DNA of 64,000 nucleotides from Coprococcus sp. (GTDB lineage: Bacteria > Bacillota > Clostridia > Lachnospirales > Lachnospiraceae), in assembly GCA_017935345.1 (NCBI GenBank), contig JAGBHU010000047.1:1-64000 (forward strand), given 5' to 3'. The translations under genes were made by a program, and so were the position numbers. Within the stretch, counting starts at the first letter, position 1. Every line of letters begins with the position of its first letter. Below, piece by piece: positions 35,276 to 44,823 of the stretch. A model generated the notes under the pieces. It did no database searches. It saw nothing but the letters and a program-made list of their open reading frames with translations, and had not been told where the DNA came from.

Positions 35276-36152
35276 ATGGAGACGCTATTCAATATATGCA
35301 TTAGGTCGTCTAATGAAAGGCAGCCCGGATGCAGACAAGAGATACTTAAAAATTCTATTTCGGAATATGATGGGAAAAGAATGTAATTTTGATAATCCAC
35401 AATCCTATAACGAGAAGTTGCAATGGCTAAAGATATATGATAGGAATCCGATTTATACACAACTGGTAGATAAATATGAAGTGAGAAAGTTTATTGTTGA
35501 AAGAATTGGCGATGAGTATCTGATACCCTGCCTTGGCGTGTGGAATCATTTTGATGAAATAGATTTCTCAAAATTGCCGGAACAATTCGTATTAAAGTGT
35601 ACTCATGATTCGGGTGGGCTGATTATATGTAAAGATAAAAGCAAGCTTGATATAAAGCAAGCGAAGAAGAAAATAGAACATTGTTTACGCAGAAATTATT
35701 TTTGGAACAATAGGGAATGGCCATATAAAGATGTTAAACCCAGAATCATTGCGGAACAATATACAGTAGATGAATCTGGCTATGAATTAAAGGATTATAA
35801 AATTTTTTGCTTTGATGGTGTGCCTAAGGCTCTGTTCATTGCTACTGATCGAGGGATAGATACGAAGTTTGATTTTTTTGATACAGAGTTTCGTCATTTG
35901 CCATTCACGAATGGACATCCAAATGCAGATAGGTCAATAGAAGAGCCAAAGAATTATAAAGAGATGTTACGCATAGCAGGGATTTTATCGAAAGGAATAC
36001 CTCAAGTCAGAGTGGATCTATATAATGTAAATGGGAAAATCTTATTTGGTGAGATGACGTTTTTCCACTGGAGTGGGTTCGTGCCTTTTGTTCCTGAAGA
36101 GTGGGATTATAAGTTTGGAAGTTGGATTACATTGCCTGAGGAGAGTAAATAA
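35262..36152 (+). CDS. TupA-like ATP-grasp polysaccharide-modifying enzyme
   Basis: About 296 residues from ATG 35262; the upstream GTG at 35250 is less likely because the site AAAGGTGG fits the ATG. The protein has YNEKLQWLKIYDRNPIYTQL at the N-terminus, FVLKCTHDSGGLIIC, KPRIIAEQY, ELKDYKIFCFDGVPKALFIA, FFDTEFRHLPFTNGHPN and VRVDLYNVNGKILFGEMTF. This is the TupA-like ATP-grasp pattern named after teichuronopeptide biosynthesis. Such enzymes probably ligate an amino acid or similar group to uronic-acid residues, which fits the ugd gene upstream. It overlaps the preceding gene by 14 bases. Confidence 0.83.
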   Translation: MRLSEWRRYSIYALGRLMKGSPDADKRYLKILFRNMMGKECNFDNPQSYNEKLQWLKIYDRNPIYTQLVDKYEVRKFIVERIGDEYLIPCLGVWNHFDEIDFSKLPEQFVLKCTHDSGGLIICKDKSKLDIKQAKKKIEHCLRRNYFWNNREWPYKDVKPRIIAEQYTVDESGYELKDYKIFCFDGVPKALFIATDRGIDTKFDFFDTEFRHLPFTNGHPNADRSIEEPKNYKEMLRIAGILSKGIPQVRVDLYNVNGKILFGEMTFFHWSGFVPFVPEEWDYKFGSWITLPEESK

Positions 36153-36153
36153 T

Positions 36154-36814
36154 ATGGTTTTTTTAGGAGTCAATAGATTCTTTTTTTGAGAACAGTTATG
36201 GATGAAAAATACCATATGATTGGCATATGCTCTACCAGTCTTTCACAGGGAAATTTCAGGAAAAGTATTTCCCAGAAATTCTCTTTTCGACAAAATTTGA
36301 GCCGATGGTAAATCCAAGAGCATATCGTTATGGTTATATTTTTTTTGGGGGTATGACGAGATAATAAACGAACCTATAGTTGATATTTTAACCGAGTATA
36401 GTAAAAGTTCGTTTGTTGTTCAAGAGCTTGTAAAACCTCATGTCGAATTGAGAACGCTATATCCTGATGCTGTCAACACTTTTAGAATTGTCACATATAT
36501 TTGGAACGGTAAGATTTTCCATTGGCCGATTACGCTTCGACTTGGTCAGGGGGGAATTTTTTAGACAACTTAAATATGAAGGATATAAATTCTCATTTAT
36601 TGGAGAATTGGTTAACGTTGCAGAAAGGATGCATCTGAATGCACCACAGTTGGGAGTTATTTCTTGGGATATGACTGTCGATGAGAAAGGGAAGATTGTA
36701 CTAATTGAGGTTAATACACAAAGTCAGACGATCTGGTTTCCTCAAATGGCAAGTGGAGAACCTGCCTTTGGAGATAATACAGCAGCAGTTTTGAAATATA
36801 TTGCAGGTCGATAA
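36154..36814 (+). pseudogene. Sugar-transfer-associated ATP-grasp enzyme, multiply frameshifted
   Basis: Three frames together read as one ATPgrasp_ST-type protein: WHMLYQSFTGKFQEKYFPEI, then YDEIINEPIVDILTEY, VKPHVELRTLYPDAVNTFRI, LRLGQGG and VLIEVNTQSQTIWFPQMASG. The frame breaks at a T-run near 36180-36186, at a TGA near 36197, at the T/G run 36342-36355 and at the G/T run 36549-36562. Most breaks lie in homopolymers, so slippage mutation or sequencing error are both possible. A short open frame from 36467 covers only the last part. The gene would have acted alongside the TupA-like enzymes. Confidence 0.7.
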
Positions 36815-36871
36815 TTTATGGCTTAGCAGAATGGGATGCCGGCCATAGTGTTATCATGGAAAGGAGTAACT

Positions 36872-37966
36872 ATGGACTGGTCAAACAAAACTTTGACTTT
36901 CATTACAGGATCATTGACTGATGGCGGAGCAGAAAGAGTGATGTCGATTTTGGCAAACCAGTGTGCCGAGATGGGTGCGAATGTTTCTGTCATTATAATG
37001 AGAGAGAAGGAGCGTACATACTCATTGTCGGAAAAAGTGAGATGCTATCAGATTAAGACGAAGCACGATAAGCTCACTCCATTACGTCGCATATGTGCTT
37101 TGCATAGAATAATAAAATCGGAAGATGTCGGAACTCTTATTCCATTTTTGCCTATTATTTCGTTGTATACCTTGATTGCTAATATAGGAGTTGGAAGAAG
37201 GATAATAATGTCTGAGAGAGCAGACCCTAATATAAGCGTTTTTTCAAAGAATATGAGCATGAAAGATCGTATAGGAAATCTGCTGATGCGAAAATTAGGC
37301 TTGTTTAGATTGGCGGATTGGATGGTGTTTCAGACCCCGGATGCACAAAAATGGTATTCAAAGGATATTCAAAAAAAGAGCTGCATTATTCCAAATCCTT
37401 TAGATACAGAGCATTTGCCAAAGAGATATCATGGTGAAAGAGAAAAAAGAATTGTAGCAGCCGGACGGTTCTCAGAAGAGAAAAACTTTCCGATGTTATT
37501 AAAAGCATTTGCTGTTTTTCACAGTCAGCATCCGGATTATTCACTTGATTTGTATGGTGATGGTCCACAGAGAATGCAGTATGAGAAGATATGTACGGAC
37601 TTAGGGATACGGGATGCCGTTGAAATGCCTGGCTTCGTAAGGGATTTAACTGATAAAATCAACAAGGCAGCAATATATATTTCTACATCTAACCATGAAG
37701 GAATATCAAATTCTATGCTTGAAGCATTGGGAATGGGGATACCAACCATTGTGACAGACTGCCCTGTGGGCGGCTCAAGAATGTTTGTTCATACGGATAA
37801 AAACGGTATTTTAATTTCAATGAACGACTGTAATGCTTTGGTAAAAGGAATGATAAAGATTGTGTCCGATTTGAAATATGCTGAAGAGATTTCAAAGAAT
37901 GCAGAGCAGATACGCATTCAACTTTCAGCACAAAATATATGCAGCAGGTGGCTGGAACTGGTGTAA
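36872..37966 (+). CDS. Glycosyltransferase family 4
   Basis: About 364 residues from ATG 36872 (GAAAGGAG, 6 bases upstream). The GT-B fold starts ITGSLTDGGAERVMSILA, an acceptor-side Gly-Gly-Ala-Glu-Arg motif typical of WaaG/EpsD-like enzymes. The donor site contains VAAGRFSEEKNFPMLLKAF and STSNHEGISNSMLEALGMG with the conserved Glu pair. It is cytoplasmic, membrane-associated, and adds one sugar to the repeat unit. Its end overlaps the possible start of the polymerase gene by 28 bases. Confidence 0.87.
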   Translation: MDWSNKTLTFITGSLTDGGAERVMSILANQCAEMGANVSVIIMREKERTYSLSEKVRCYQIKTKHDKLTPLRRICALHRIIKSEDVGTLIPFLPIISLYTLIANIGVGRRIIMSERADPNISVFSKNMSMKDRIGNLLMRKLGLFRLADWMVFQTPDAQKWYSKDIQKKSCIIPNPLDTEHLPKRYHGEREKRIVAAGRFSEEKNFPMLLKAFAVFHSQHPDYSLDLYGDGPQRMQYEKICTDLGIRDAVEMPGFVRDLTDKINKAAIYISTSNHEGISNSMLEALGMGIPTIVTDCPVGGSRMFVHTDKNGILISMNDCNALVKGMIKIVSDLKYAEEISKNAEQIRIQLSAQNICSRWLELV

Positions 37967-39216
37967 TATCCACAGCTATATGCATGGAAAGGATGAAATG
38001 GATCTTGGTAATCAAAACAAAGGATATAGCATTTAAGCTGATATGCATTGGAATATTTGTTACACCCCACATATTGAGACTTGCTTTTTTTAAAACCCAA
38101 TGGGCAATCATAAATGTCATAACTTGGATTGGAATTATCTTTTTGCTCAGAAGATATGTCAGACAAGGTCGCGTCCAAATAGCTAAACGGAGTAACGGGG
38201 GAATAGGAAATCCGCTATGGATTTGCTTATTAATTGCATGTTTTATTATATGCGGGATAGGAATTTCCACATTTTCTTATGAATCGCTTGTTAAATATAT
38301 ATATGCTACGCTTGCACCTTTGATACTTTTATATGTAACGGTACCATTTGAAGAAAATGATAAACAGGTGATTTGTTTTTGCAATTATTTAACAGCTTCT
38401 TGTACTTTTATTGTGTTAATGGGTTTGCTTGATATAATATTTGGAACCGGCTTTGGAAAATTCATTGCCGACTATACGCAAACGGAATCGTTGTTTGAAC
38501 TGCTCAGAACGGGTAGAATGGTCTCATATGTGGGTCATTCCCTGCTGAGTACGGAGTTAATGTTACTGTGCTTCTTGTTCAATACGTTGAAACACTATTA
38601 CATAAAAAAGAATGAGCCGATGGTTTTGGTGGTATATAACTGTGTAATGCCGGCGATTGGAATTGGCGTATGTGGAAGCAAGACCGGTTTTGTATTGTTT
38701 GCGATTTCCTTCGCTGTATTATATGTGAATAGAAAGGGCTTGAAATACGTTATTTTAATAGTAGCGGCTATTTATTGGGCTCTCAGCATGGGCTTTTTTG
38801 ATTCTGTGCTTCATCGGTTTGAAATTGGGTTATCAATGGGAGATTTATCGACGGGTAGAAATACGAATCTTGTACTTCTATGGAAATCGGGCGTTTTGGA
38901 TTTCCATTTCCTTACAGGCCATGCAGGAACTACGTTATCAGAAAAAATGATTGCTGCATTAGAGTATCCTCCATTAAGGTGGGCGTATTTATTTGGCGTT
39001 TGGTTTTCTGTTGCAATGTGCATTATCCTATTCGTCATACCGATTTTCAAATGCATAAAATACAAGAAGTTCAAGGTTTTATTTGCATTGCTAATTATAA
39101 TTGCAGATGTTAATAGCTATAATGGGATAACAACAATTGGTGACCAGATGTTGATTTACTGTGTTTCAGTATTACTTTTGCTCAATTTGGCAAGGAGAAC
39201 GGAGTATAACGAATGA
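37939..39216 (+). CDS. Wzy-like polysaccharide polymerase / O-antigen ligase family
   Basis: Up to 425 residues with about 11-12 membrane helices and one large extracellular loop before the last helices (about residues 285-345, including FEIGLSMGDLSTGRNTNLV), as in Wzy polymerases. There is little other sequence identity, which is normal for this fast-evolving group. The start is uncertain: 37939, 37984 and 37993 are all in frame and none has a convincing ribosome site. Its stop overlaps the next ATG (ATGA). It would polymerise repeat units on the outer face of the membrane. Confidence 0.75.
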   Translation: MQQVAGTGVISTAICMERMKWILVIKTKDIAFKLICIGIFVTPHILRLAFFKTQWAIINVITWIGIIFLLRRYVRQGRVQIAKRSNGGIGNPLWICLLIACFIICGIGISTFSYESLVKYIYATLAPLILLYVTVPFEENDKQVICFCNYLTASCTFIVLMGLLDIIFGTGFGKFIADYTQTESLFELLRTGRMVSYVGHSLLSTELMLLCFLFNTLKHYYIKKNEPMVLVVYNCVMPAIGIGVCGSKTGFVLFAISFAVLYVNRKGLKYVILIVAAIYWALSMGFFDSVLHRFEIGLSMGDLSTGRNTNLVLLWKSGVLDFHFLTGHAGTTLSEKMIAALEYPPLRWAYLFGVWFSVAMCIILFVIPIFKCIKYKKFKVLFALLIIIADVNSYNGITTIGDQMLIYCVSVLLLLNLARRTEYNE

Positions 39217-40388
39217 AAGTATGCTTTATTACTCAAAATCTATATACGCTCGGCGGAATACAACGAGTGGTTACAACAATATTAAATGAATTGATAAAAG
39301 ATAACAGCTATAGCGTCACAGTACTTATGCCATTTAGCATGACCGGACCCAAGCTGTTTGAAATAGCCGAAGAAATTGATATAGAGAATATTGAGAAACT
39401 ATTAATTGATAAGTCTAAAACCATAGGGCGTTTGATTCTGGGAGTTAATAAGCGTTTGGGCTGTTTAGATTATAATTGGGGAAATGCGCTCATAAAGCGC
39501 TTTATGTTTAAGGAAAGAGAGTTAGAAAGGCTTGCCGATTTTTTTAATGAAAGACAATTTGACGTTGTCATAGGGGCAGGACCGACAAACAGTTGTCTTC
39601 TTGCAGAACTGTGTGGAAAAGTTTCAGCAAAGCTCATTGGATGGCAGCATAGCACGTTTGATGCTTATTTTGAAATGAGGGGGCGCTCCTTCTATGGATT
39701 AAGTAAGTATGCAAAGGACTGCTATAAAAAGTTGGATGCGGTATGGGTTTTAACAAAGGCGGACAAAAGACAATTTGATGAAAAATTTGGGACTAATGCA
39801 AGGGTATTGTATAATCCGGTGGCAGAAAACAGGTTAGTACATACACCAGAAAAAAACAATATTCTTTTTGTTGGCCGATTAGTAATTGGAAATAAAGGGT
39901 TAGATTATCTTGTGGAGATTATGGAGATGATTCTCAACAGAATTCCTGACGCACAGCTTATCGTAGTAGGAGATGGCGCCGACAGAGAATGGCTGGAAGA
40001 TACCGTGAAACAAAAAGGCTTGAAGGCTCAAATTAGCATAGTTGGGAGTACGGATAATGTATATCAGTATTATCAGAAGGCAGCATTAATGCTACAGACC
40101 TCAAGATATGAAGGCTTTGGAGTGACTATTGTTGAAGCAATGGCATGTGGTATTCCGGTGGTAGCGTTTCACAATTACGGTCCGGATGAGATTATTAACA
40201 ACGGGAAAGACGGCTATTTAATCAATCAGTATGACCTGGAGGACTTTGCAAATAAATCAGTTGAATTGTTACAGGATCAACAACTATGGAATTCTTTTTC
40301 CGAAAGAGCATTTGTGCGTGCCCAAGATTTTAGCATTAATAAAATCTTGCCTTTATTCAAGAGATACATAGAAGAGATAGTAAATTAG
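39213..40388 (+). CDS. Glycosyltransferase family 4
   Basis: The 391-residue GT-B protein begins MKVCFITQNLYTLGGIQRVV, with the Gly-Gly acceptor loop. The C-terminal donor half has NILFVGRLVIGNKGLDYLVE, LIVVGDGADREWLE and QTSRYEGFGVTIVEAMACG, with the EX7E Glu residues in the last. It is translationally coupled to the polymerase gene (4-base overlap). The linkage and donor cannot be predicted from sequence. Confidence 0.88.
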   Translation: MKVCFITQNLYTLGGIQRVVTTILNELIKDNSYSVTVLMPFSMTGPKLFEIAEEIDIENIEKLLIDKSKTIGRLILGVNKRLGCLDYNWGNALIKRFMFKERELERLADFFNERQFDVVIGAGPTNSCLLAELCGKVSAKLIGWQHSTFDAYFEMRGRSFYGLSKYAKDCYKKLDAVWVLTKADKRQFDEKFGTNARVLYNPVAENRLVHTPEKNNILFVGRLVIGNKGLDYLVEIMEMILNRIPDAQLIVVGDGADREWLEDTVKQKGLKAQISIVGSTDNVYQYYQKAALMLQTSRYEGFGVTIVEAMACGIPVVAFHNYGPDEIINNGKDGYLINQYDLEDFANKSVELLQDQQLWNSFSERAFVRAQDFSINKILPLFKRYIEEIVN

Positions 40389-40402
40389 GTGGAAGGCAGA
40401 AT

Positions 40403-41935
40403 ATGCAGAAAACTTTAGGACGTAAGAAAGCGTCAATTTACAATATGATATCAATGGGGGCATATCAGCTCACTACAGCACTATTTGGATTTATATTGCC
40501 AAATTTAATCTTGAATCATTATGGTGCAAATCTTCATGGATACACGTCAACCGTTTCGAACATCATGGGATATATCGCACTGGTTAATGCCGGACTTGCA
40601 CCGGCTGCTGTACAGGCTCTTTATGCACCGTTGGTTAGAAGAGATGAAAAGCGAATATGTGAAGTGCTGGCTGCAATTAATCGGTTTTATATTATTTCCG
40701 GATGCCTATACACTGTGGCGGTTGTTGGGATTGCTTTTATCATGCCTGCTATTATAGGAGACCAGTTGCCGGGAGCTATGTCCATTGCACTTATGATCGT
40801 AATCGGTGCGAGTAATACACTGGAATGCTTTGTTTACAGTAAATATAAGGTGCTGCTGCAAGCAGATCAAAGACTGTTTGTCGTATCTTCTGTTGACCAA
40901 ATCTTTTATATTGTCAGGGTAGTCAGTCAGATTGTACTGATTCATTTTAAAGTCAGCATTGTTTGGGTGATGTTTGTTCCGGCAATTATGGTAATTTGCA
41001 GGATGTTGGTGTTAGCTGTTTATTGCAAAAAGTATTATTGCTTTAAAACAAGGAAAGTCAAAGCAGATTATGCGGCATTATCAAACAGATGGTCAGCAAT
41101 GATTCATCAGATTACAGGGTTGGTTGTTTTTAATACGGATGTTACCTTACTTACTTTATTTGGGACACTTGTTGAGGTAAGTATTTACTCAGTATATAAT
41201 TTGGTTTTTAATCAGCTATATCATTTTTTAACAAATATTTTTTCGTCGAGCACATTGGCGAGCTTTGGGCAATTAATTAGTGAAAATAAACGGGATCGTC
41301 TGTTAAAAGCATATGATTTGTATGAGTTCGGATATTTTGTTGTGATTGCTTTTGTATACGGAGTTTCTGCAGCAATGATATTGCCGTTTGTCAGCGTTTA
41401 TACACTGGATATGCAAGACATAATATACTACAGACCGATAGCGGCGGTTATGTTTCTGATTATCGGAATAGCAAACAATATCAGAATACCGTGCTTATCC
41501 ATGATTAATGCTGCGGGGCATTTTAAGAATACGCAGAATCATGCGCTATTAGAAGCGTTGATTAATATAACGGTATCCTTGTTGCTTTTAAAACCGTTAG
41601 GAATGTATGGATTGCTTATTGGAACGATTTGCTCTTTTGCTTACAGAACGACAATGATTATAATATATGCACAAAGAAATATACTTGGCATATCAAGCAA
41701 AAAAACAGCGATGAGATTTTTATATGTTCTATTAATTATTGCAGTAAGCAATATTATATATAAAATATTTGTTGGTGTTTATCAATTGACGAGTTGGATA
41801 CAATGGATACAGTATGCAATAATTGCAAGTCTGATAACGGGAGGGGTGACAATAGCTGTTGTCATGGTATTTGAAAGAAATACTTTCAAGGCGTGTCTAC
41901 AGACTGTTCTCAATCGGAATAAGGCGAAAGGATGA
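40403..41935 (+). CDS. Wzx-type polysaccharide flippase (MATE/MOP superfamily)
   Basis: The protein is 510 residues with about 14 predicted membrane helices, beginning YNMISMGAYQLTTALFGFIL. The pattern of paired helices with small charged loops and the length are typical of Wzx/RfbX flippases, which carry undecaprenyl-linked repeat units across the membrane for the Wzy-like polymerase. The stop overlaps the next ATG by 4 bases. It is full length. Confidence 0.85.
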   Translation: MQKTLGRKKASIYNMISMGAYQLTTALFGFILPNLILNHYGANLHGYTSTVSNIMGYIALVNAGLAPAAVQALYAPLVRRDEKRICEVLAAINRFYIISGCLYTVAVVGIAFIMPAIIGDQLPGAMSIALMIVIGASNTLECFVYSKYKVLLQADQRLFVVSSVDQIFYIVRVVSQIVLIHFKVSIVWVMFVPAIMVICRMLVLAVYCKKYYCFKTRKVKADYAALSNRWSAMIHQITGLVVFNTDVTLLTLFGTLVEVSIYSVYNLVFNQLYHFLTNIFSSSTLASFGQLISENKRDRLLKAYDLYEFGYFVVIAFVYGVSAAMILPFVSVYTLDMQDIIYYRPIAAVMFLIIGIANNIRIPCLSMINAAGHFKNTQNHALLEALINITVSLLLLKPLGMYGLLIGTICSFAYRTTMIIIYAQRNILGISSKKTAMRFLYVLLIIAVSNIIYKIFVGVYQLTSWIQWIQYAIIASLITGGVTIAVVMVFERNTFKACLQTVLNRNKAKG

Positions 41936-43296
41936 GATACGAAATGAAGAATTTTTGTAAAAAAGTTAAAAATCATATATTCAATGATCTTAGAAATGTC
42001 GGAGTTTTTAATCATATGACTGATGAAGCGTTTATCAGAATGTGTTGGAAAAGACGATTTAAAACGGAGTTGAATTTGGAAAATCCCACTACATTTAATG
42101 AAAAAATCCAGTGGCTTAAATTGTATGATCGGAAATCAATATATTCAACGATGGTAGATAAAGCTGCCGTGAAAGGTTATGTGGCGGAAAAAATCGGAAA
42201 AGAATATATCATTCCGACCTTGGGGATATGGGAACGATTCGATGATATAGATTTTGATGCTTTGCCAAACCAATTTGTGCTTAAATGTACTCATGATAGT
42301 GGCGGATTGGTAATATGTCGTGACAAAAACAACTTTGATATGAAAAAAGCAAGAAAGAAAATAAGTAAATGTTTAAAACGTGATTACTATATGTTCAGTC
42401 GAGAATGGCCATATAAAGATGTCAAACCAAGAATAATCGCAGAACAGTATATGGAAGATTCTAAAACAAAAGAGCTTTGCGACTATAAGATATTTACTTT
42501 TGATGGTGTTGAGAAGGCATTGTTTATTGCGTCAGACAGACAAAGAGAAGGTAACGAAACAAAGTTTGATTTTTTTGACACAGAATTTAGACATCTGCCA
42601 TTTACGAATGGGCATCCTAATGCAGATGTTTTGCCATCTAAGCCGGAGACTTTTGCAGAAATGATGAAGTTGGCAGAGAAACTCTCGCAAAATATTCCGC
42701 ATCTTAGAGTGGATTTCTACGAAGTAAACGGAAAAGCTTATTTTGGGGAATTGACATTTTCGCACTGGGGTGGCTTAATGCCCTTTGAACCGGAAGAGTG
42801 GGATAAAACGTTTGGTGACTGGATAAAACTCCCTGAAGATATCGGGGGGGGTATTTTGATATCTGATGGCTTTGTTTTATGGATACACAAAAAGGAAGAG
42901 TCGTTTGGTTTAACTGATTATAAGTTTTATTGTTTTAATGGAAGTCCGAAATTTCTATATGTATCAAAGGGGCTAGAGAATCATTCAACAGCGCGAATCA
43001 GTTTTGTAACCATGGATTGGCAGCTCGCCGCATATGAAAGGGCTGATTATTTGCCTTTTGAGACGCTTCCATCTAAACCATCACAATTTGATAAAATGGT
43101 GGAGCTGTGTAAAACTCTGTCAAAAGGGCATCCGTTTTTGAGAGTTGATTTGTACGAAATAGGAAGCAAAATTTACTTTTCAGAACTAACGTTTTCACCA
43201 TGTGGAGGATTTATGCCATTCAAAAATAGCAAACATGATGAAGAACTGGGCGATATGATAAAATTATTACCGAGAAATAGATCAAGTGTAGTATAA
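41932..43296 (+). CDS. TupA-like ATP-grasp enzyme with duplicated catalytic half
   Basis: The protein is 454 residues. Residues 1-310 match the TupA-like protein at 35262 closely (FNEKIQWLKLYDRKSIYSTM, LKCTHDSGGLVICRDKNNF, FFDTEFRHLPFTNGHPNAD, LRVDFYEVNGKAYFGELTF). After a linker at about 305-325 the catalytic half repeats once more (LTDYKFYCFNGSPKFLYVS, then LRVDLYEIGSKIYFSELTF). A G8 tract (about 42844-42851) encodes GGG in the linker; a change there would detach the second half. Normal members are about 300 residues. It may be a one-and-a-half enzyme made by internal duplication or by fusion of a neighbouring gene. Confidence 0.8.
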   Translation: MRYEMKNFCKKVKNHIFNDLRNVGVFNHMTDEAFIRMCWKRRFKTELNLENPTTFNEKIQWLKLYDRKSIYSTMVDKAAVKGYVAEKIGKEYIIPTLGIWERFDDIDFDALPNQFVLKCTHDSGGLVICRDKNNFDMKKARKKISKCLKRDYYMFSREWPYKDVKPRIIAEQYMEDSKTKELCDYKIFTFDGVEKALFIASDRQREGNETKFDFFDTEFRHLPFTNGHPNADVLPSKPETFAEMMKLAEKLSQNIPHLRVDFYEVNGKAYFGELTFSHWGGLMPFEPEEWDKTFGDWIKLPEDIGGGILISDGFVLWIHKKEESFGLTDYKFYCFNGSPKFLYVSKGLENHSTARISFVTMDWQLAAYERADYLPFETLPSKPSQFDKMVELCKTLSKGHPFLRVDLYEIGSKIYFSELTFSPCGGFMPFKNSKHDEELGDMIKLLPRNRSSVV

Positions 43297-43346
43297 TGTG
43301 TAAGGAGATGATTCACATAAAGAGCGAAACTCATTTATTGTGAGGA

Positions 43347-44333
43347 TTGGATATTACAAAGTTTATTATGGCAATTTGCGTGATTGCCATTCATACAAAT
43401 CCATTGATACAAAACAACAATACGATTGTTTTAAAGATATTTGACTGTTTTACAAGCATTGCTGTTCCGTTCTTTTTTATTGCATCGGGTTATTTGCTGC
43501 AAATGAAAATACAGCATGCAGCTCCTTTGGAAGAAACAGATATCATTATTTTACAACTAAAAAGGATGCTTAAGTTGTATTTGGTATGGTCTGCTGTTTA
43601 TTTCCCACTGGCTGTGGCAGAGTATGCAAGGGGGGAGTATTCATTATTAAAGGCAGTGCTAATTTATATTAAGGATTTTGTGTTTGTTGGGCAACACTAT
43701 AATTCATGGATGCTTTGGTATTTGCTGTCCACAATCTATGCGTTAATCGCAATACTTTTTTTAAGGAAATCAAAAATAAAGACAGAACGTATTTTGGTAA
43801 TTGCACTGATAATTTTCATTATAAGTATTTTAATTGATGCTATAAAAATGACAGACAACACAAACTCTATCATTATGTTATTGAAAACATTTTTAAAGTA
43901 CACGATAGGAAATGGCCGATTATTAAGAGGATTTTTCTATATATCTCTGGGAATGTTTTTTTGGAATAAAAGGCTGAGCATAAAACGATATGCATTTATT
44001 TTAGCTTTTACTTGCTTGTTTATTATTTATACCATAATAGAAGATGAATTAGTTGGCACTATAATTCTTGCACCGTGTGTAGCGAGCTTTTTTTTACTTA
44101 GCACAGAAGTGAACATATATTCGGACAGATGCATTATATTGAGGAAATTAAGTACAGAAATGTATTTTCTTCACCTGTGGATTTGGACGATATATTATAC
44201 GTTGATGTATGGAGAAAAAACTTACGGATGGGATTGTTTTTTGGCAACATTCATTTTTAGTGTAATTGCATCGGGAATAATCGTTGCATTGCGGATGAAA
44301 CGCTCTGGCTTTGATTCCTACCAGAATATTTAG
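43347..44333 (+). CDS. Acyltransferase family 3 membrane protein, 5' end interrupted by a stop
   Basis: About 328 residues with some ten membrane helices. DITKFIMAICVIAIHTNPL at the start carries the acyltransferase-3 His in its usual place. These proteins O-acetylate or otherwise acylate surface glycans. The frame is open upstream to ATG 43308 (AAGGAG directly before it), but codon 12 is TGA (43341-43343). A CGA-to-TGA change would explain it. Translation may restart at TTG 43347, just ahead of the conserved motif, or the gene may be dead. Confidence 0.65.
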   Translation: MDITKFIMAICVIAIHTNPLIQNNNTIVLKIFDCFTSIAVPFFFIASGYLLQMKIQHAAPLEETDIIILQLKRMLKLYLVWSAVYFPLAVAEYARGEYSLLKAVLIYIKDFVFVGQHYNSWMLWYLLSTIYALIAILFLRKSKIKTERILVIALIIFIISILIDAIKMTDNTNSIIMLLKTFLKYTIGNGRLLRGFFYISLGMFFWNKRLSIKRYAFILAFTCLFIIYTIIEDELVGTIILAPCVASFFLLSTEVNIYSDRCIILRKLSTEMYFLHLWIWTIYYTLMYGEKTYGWDCFLATFIFSVIASGIIVALRMKRSGFDSYQNI

Positions 44334-44356
44334 ATTATAATGAAAAATAAGGAGAC

Positions 44357-44660
44357 ATGACCGCATTGACAAGATCAAAAAAGAAACCAAGCTATGATGC
44401 CAATAATCTCATGCAGGAATTTATGGAAGCTGTTGATTATGGCAATTACAGGTCTCAGCCGTGCTTTTGTATATTCTTATTTGCCATATAAAAAGATACC
44501 TTATAATCTGAATGCGCTTTTTGTCAATACAGAGTGGGGAAAGCTATGCCGAGAGAGGAAGCGGCGGTGTGGTAGCAGGACTAAAGAAGTTGGGGATCTT
44601 TGGGGCATCTTATTTACATCCTGTGTTCATAAGGATAGGGGTAATAAAAGTGAAGACTAA
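44357..44660 (+). pseudogene. Remnant of a small helix-turn-helix protein of mobile elements
   Basis: From ATG 44357 (GGAGA upstream) the frame reads TALTRSKKKPSYDANNLMQE FMEAVDY in style: a basic start, then an Asp/Gln-rich helix like small proteins common in clostridial integrative elements. A second frame continues ITGLSRAFVYSYLPYKKIPY NL, a plausible helix-turn-helix. The two pieces are out of frame and shortened, so this is a worn fragment. From 44661 to 44823 nothing recognisable remains except a ribosome site for the next gene. Confidence 0.4.
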
Positions 44661-44823
44661 ATGACGGAAAAAATTCAACGCAATAATTCCTAAAGATTGT
44701 ACTCAAGAGTCAGTAGTAAAGCCTCGCAGAGATTTCATTCTAAGAGATTGCTGGCTAAAGAAATAAGAGGTTCTTGTATAAATGGGATGAGGCCTAAGAT
44801 ACTAATAATAAGGATTGAACAGT

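Noticed and set aside
41932-43296. Second TupA-like gene as two separate genes
   Set aside because: The frame is continuous without a stop or internal ribosome site at the linker; kept as one gene with the G8 tract noted.
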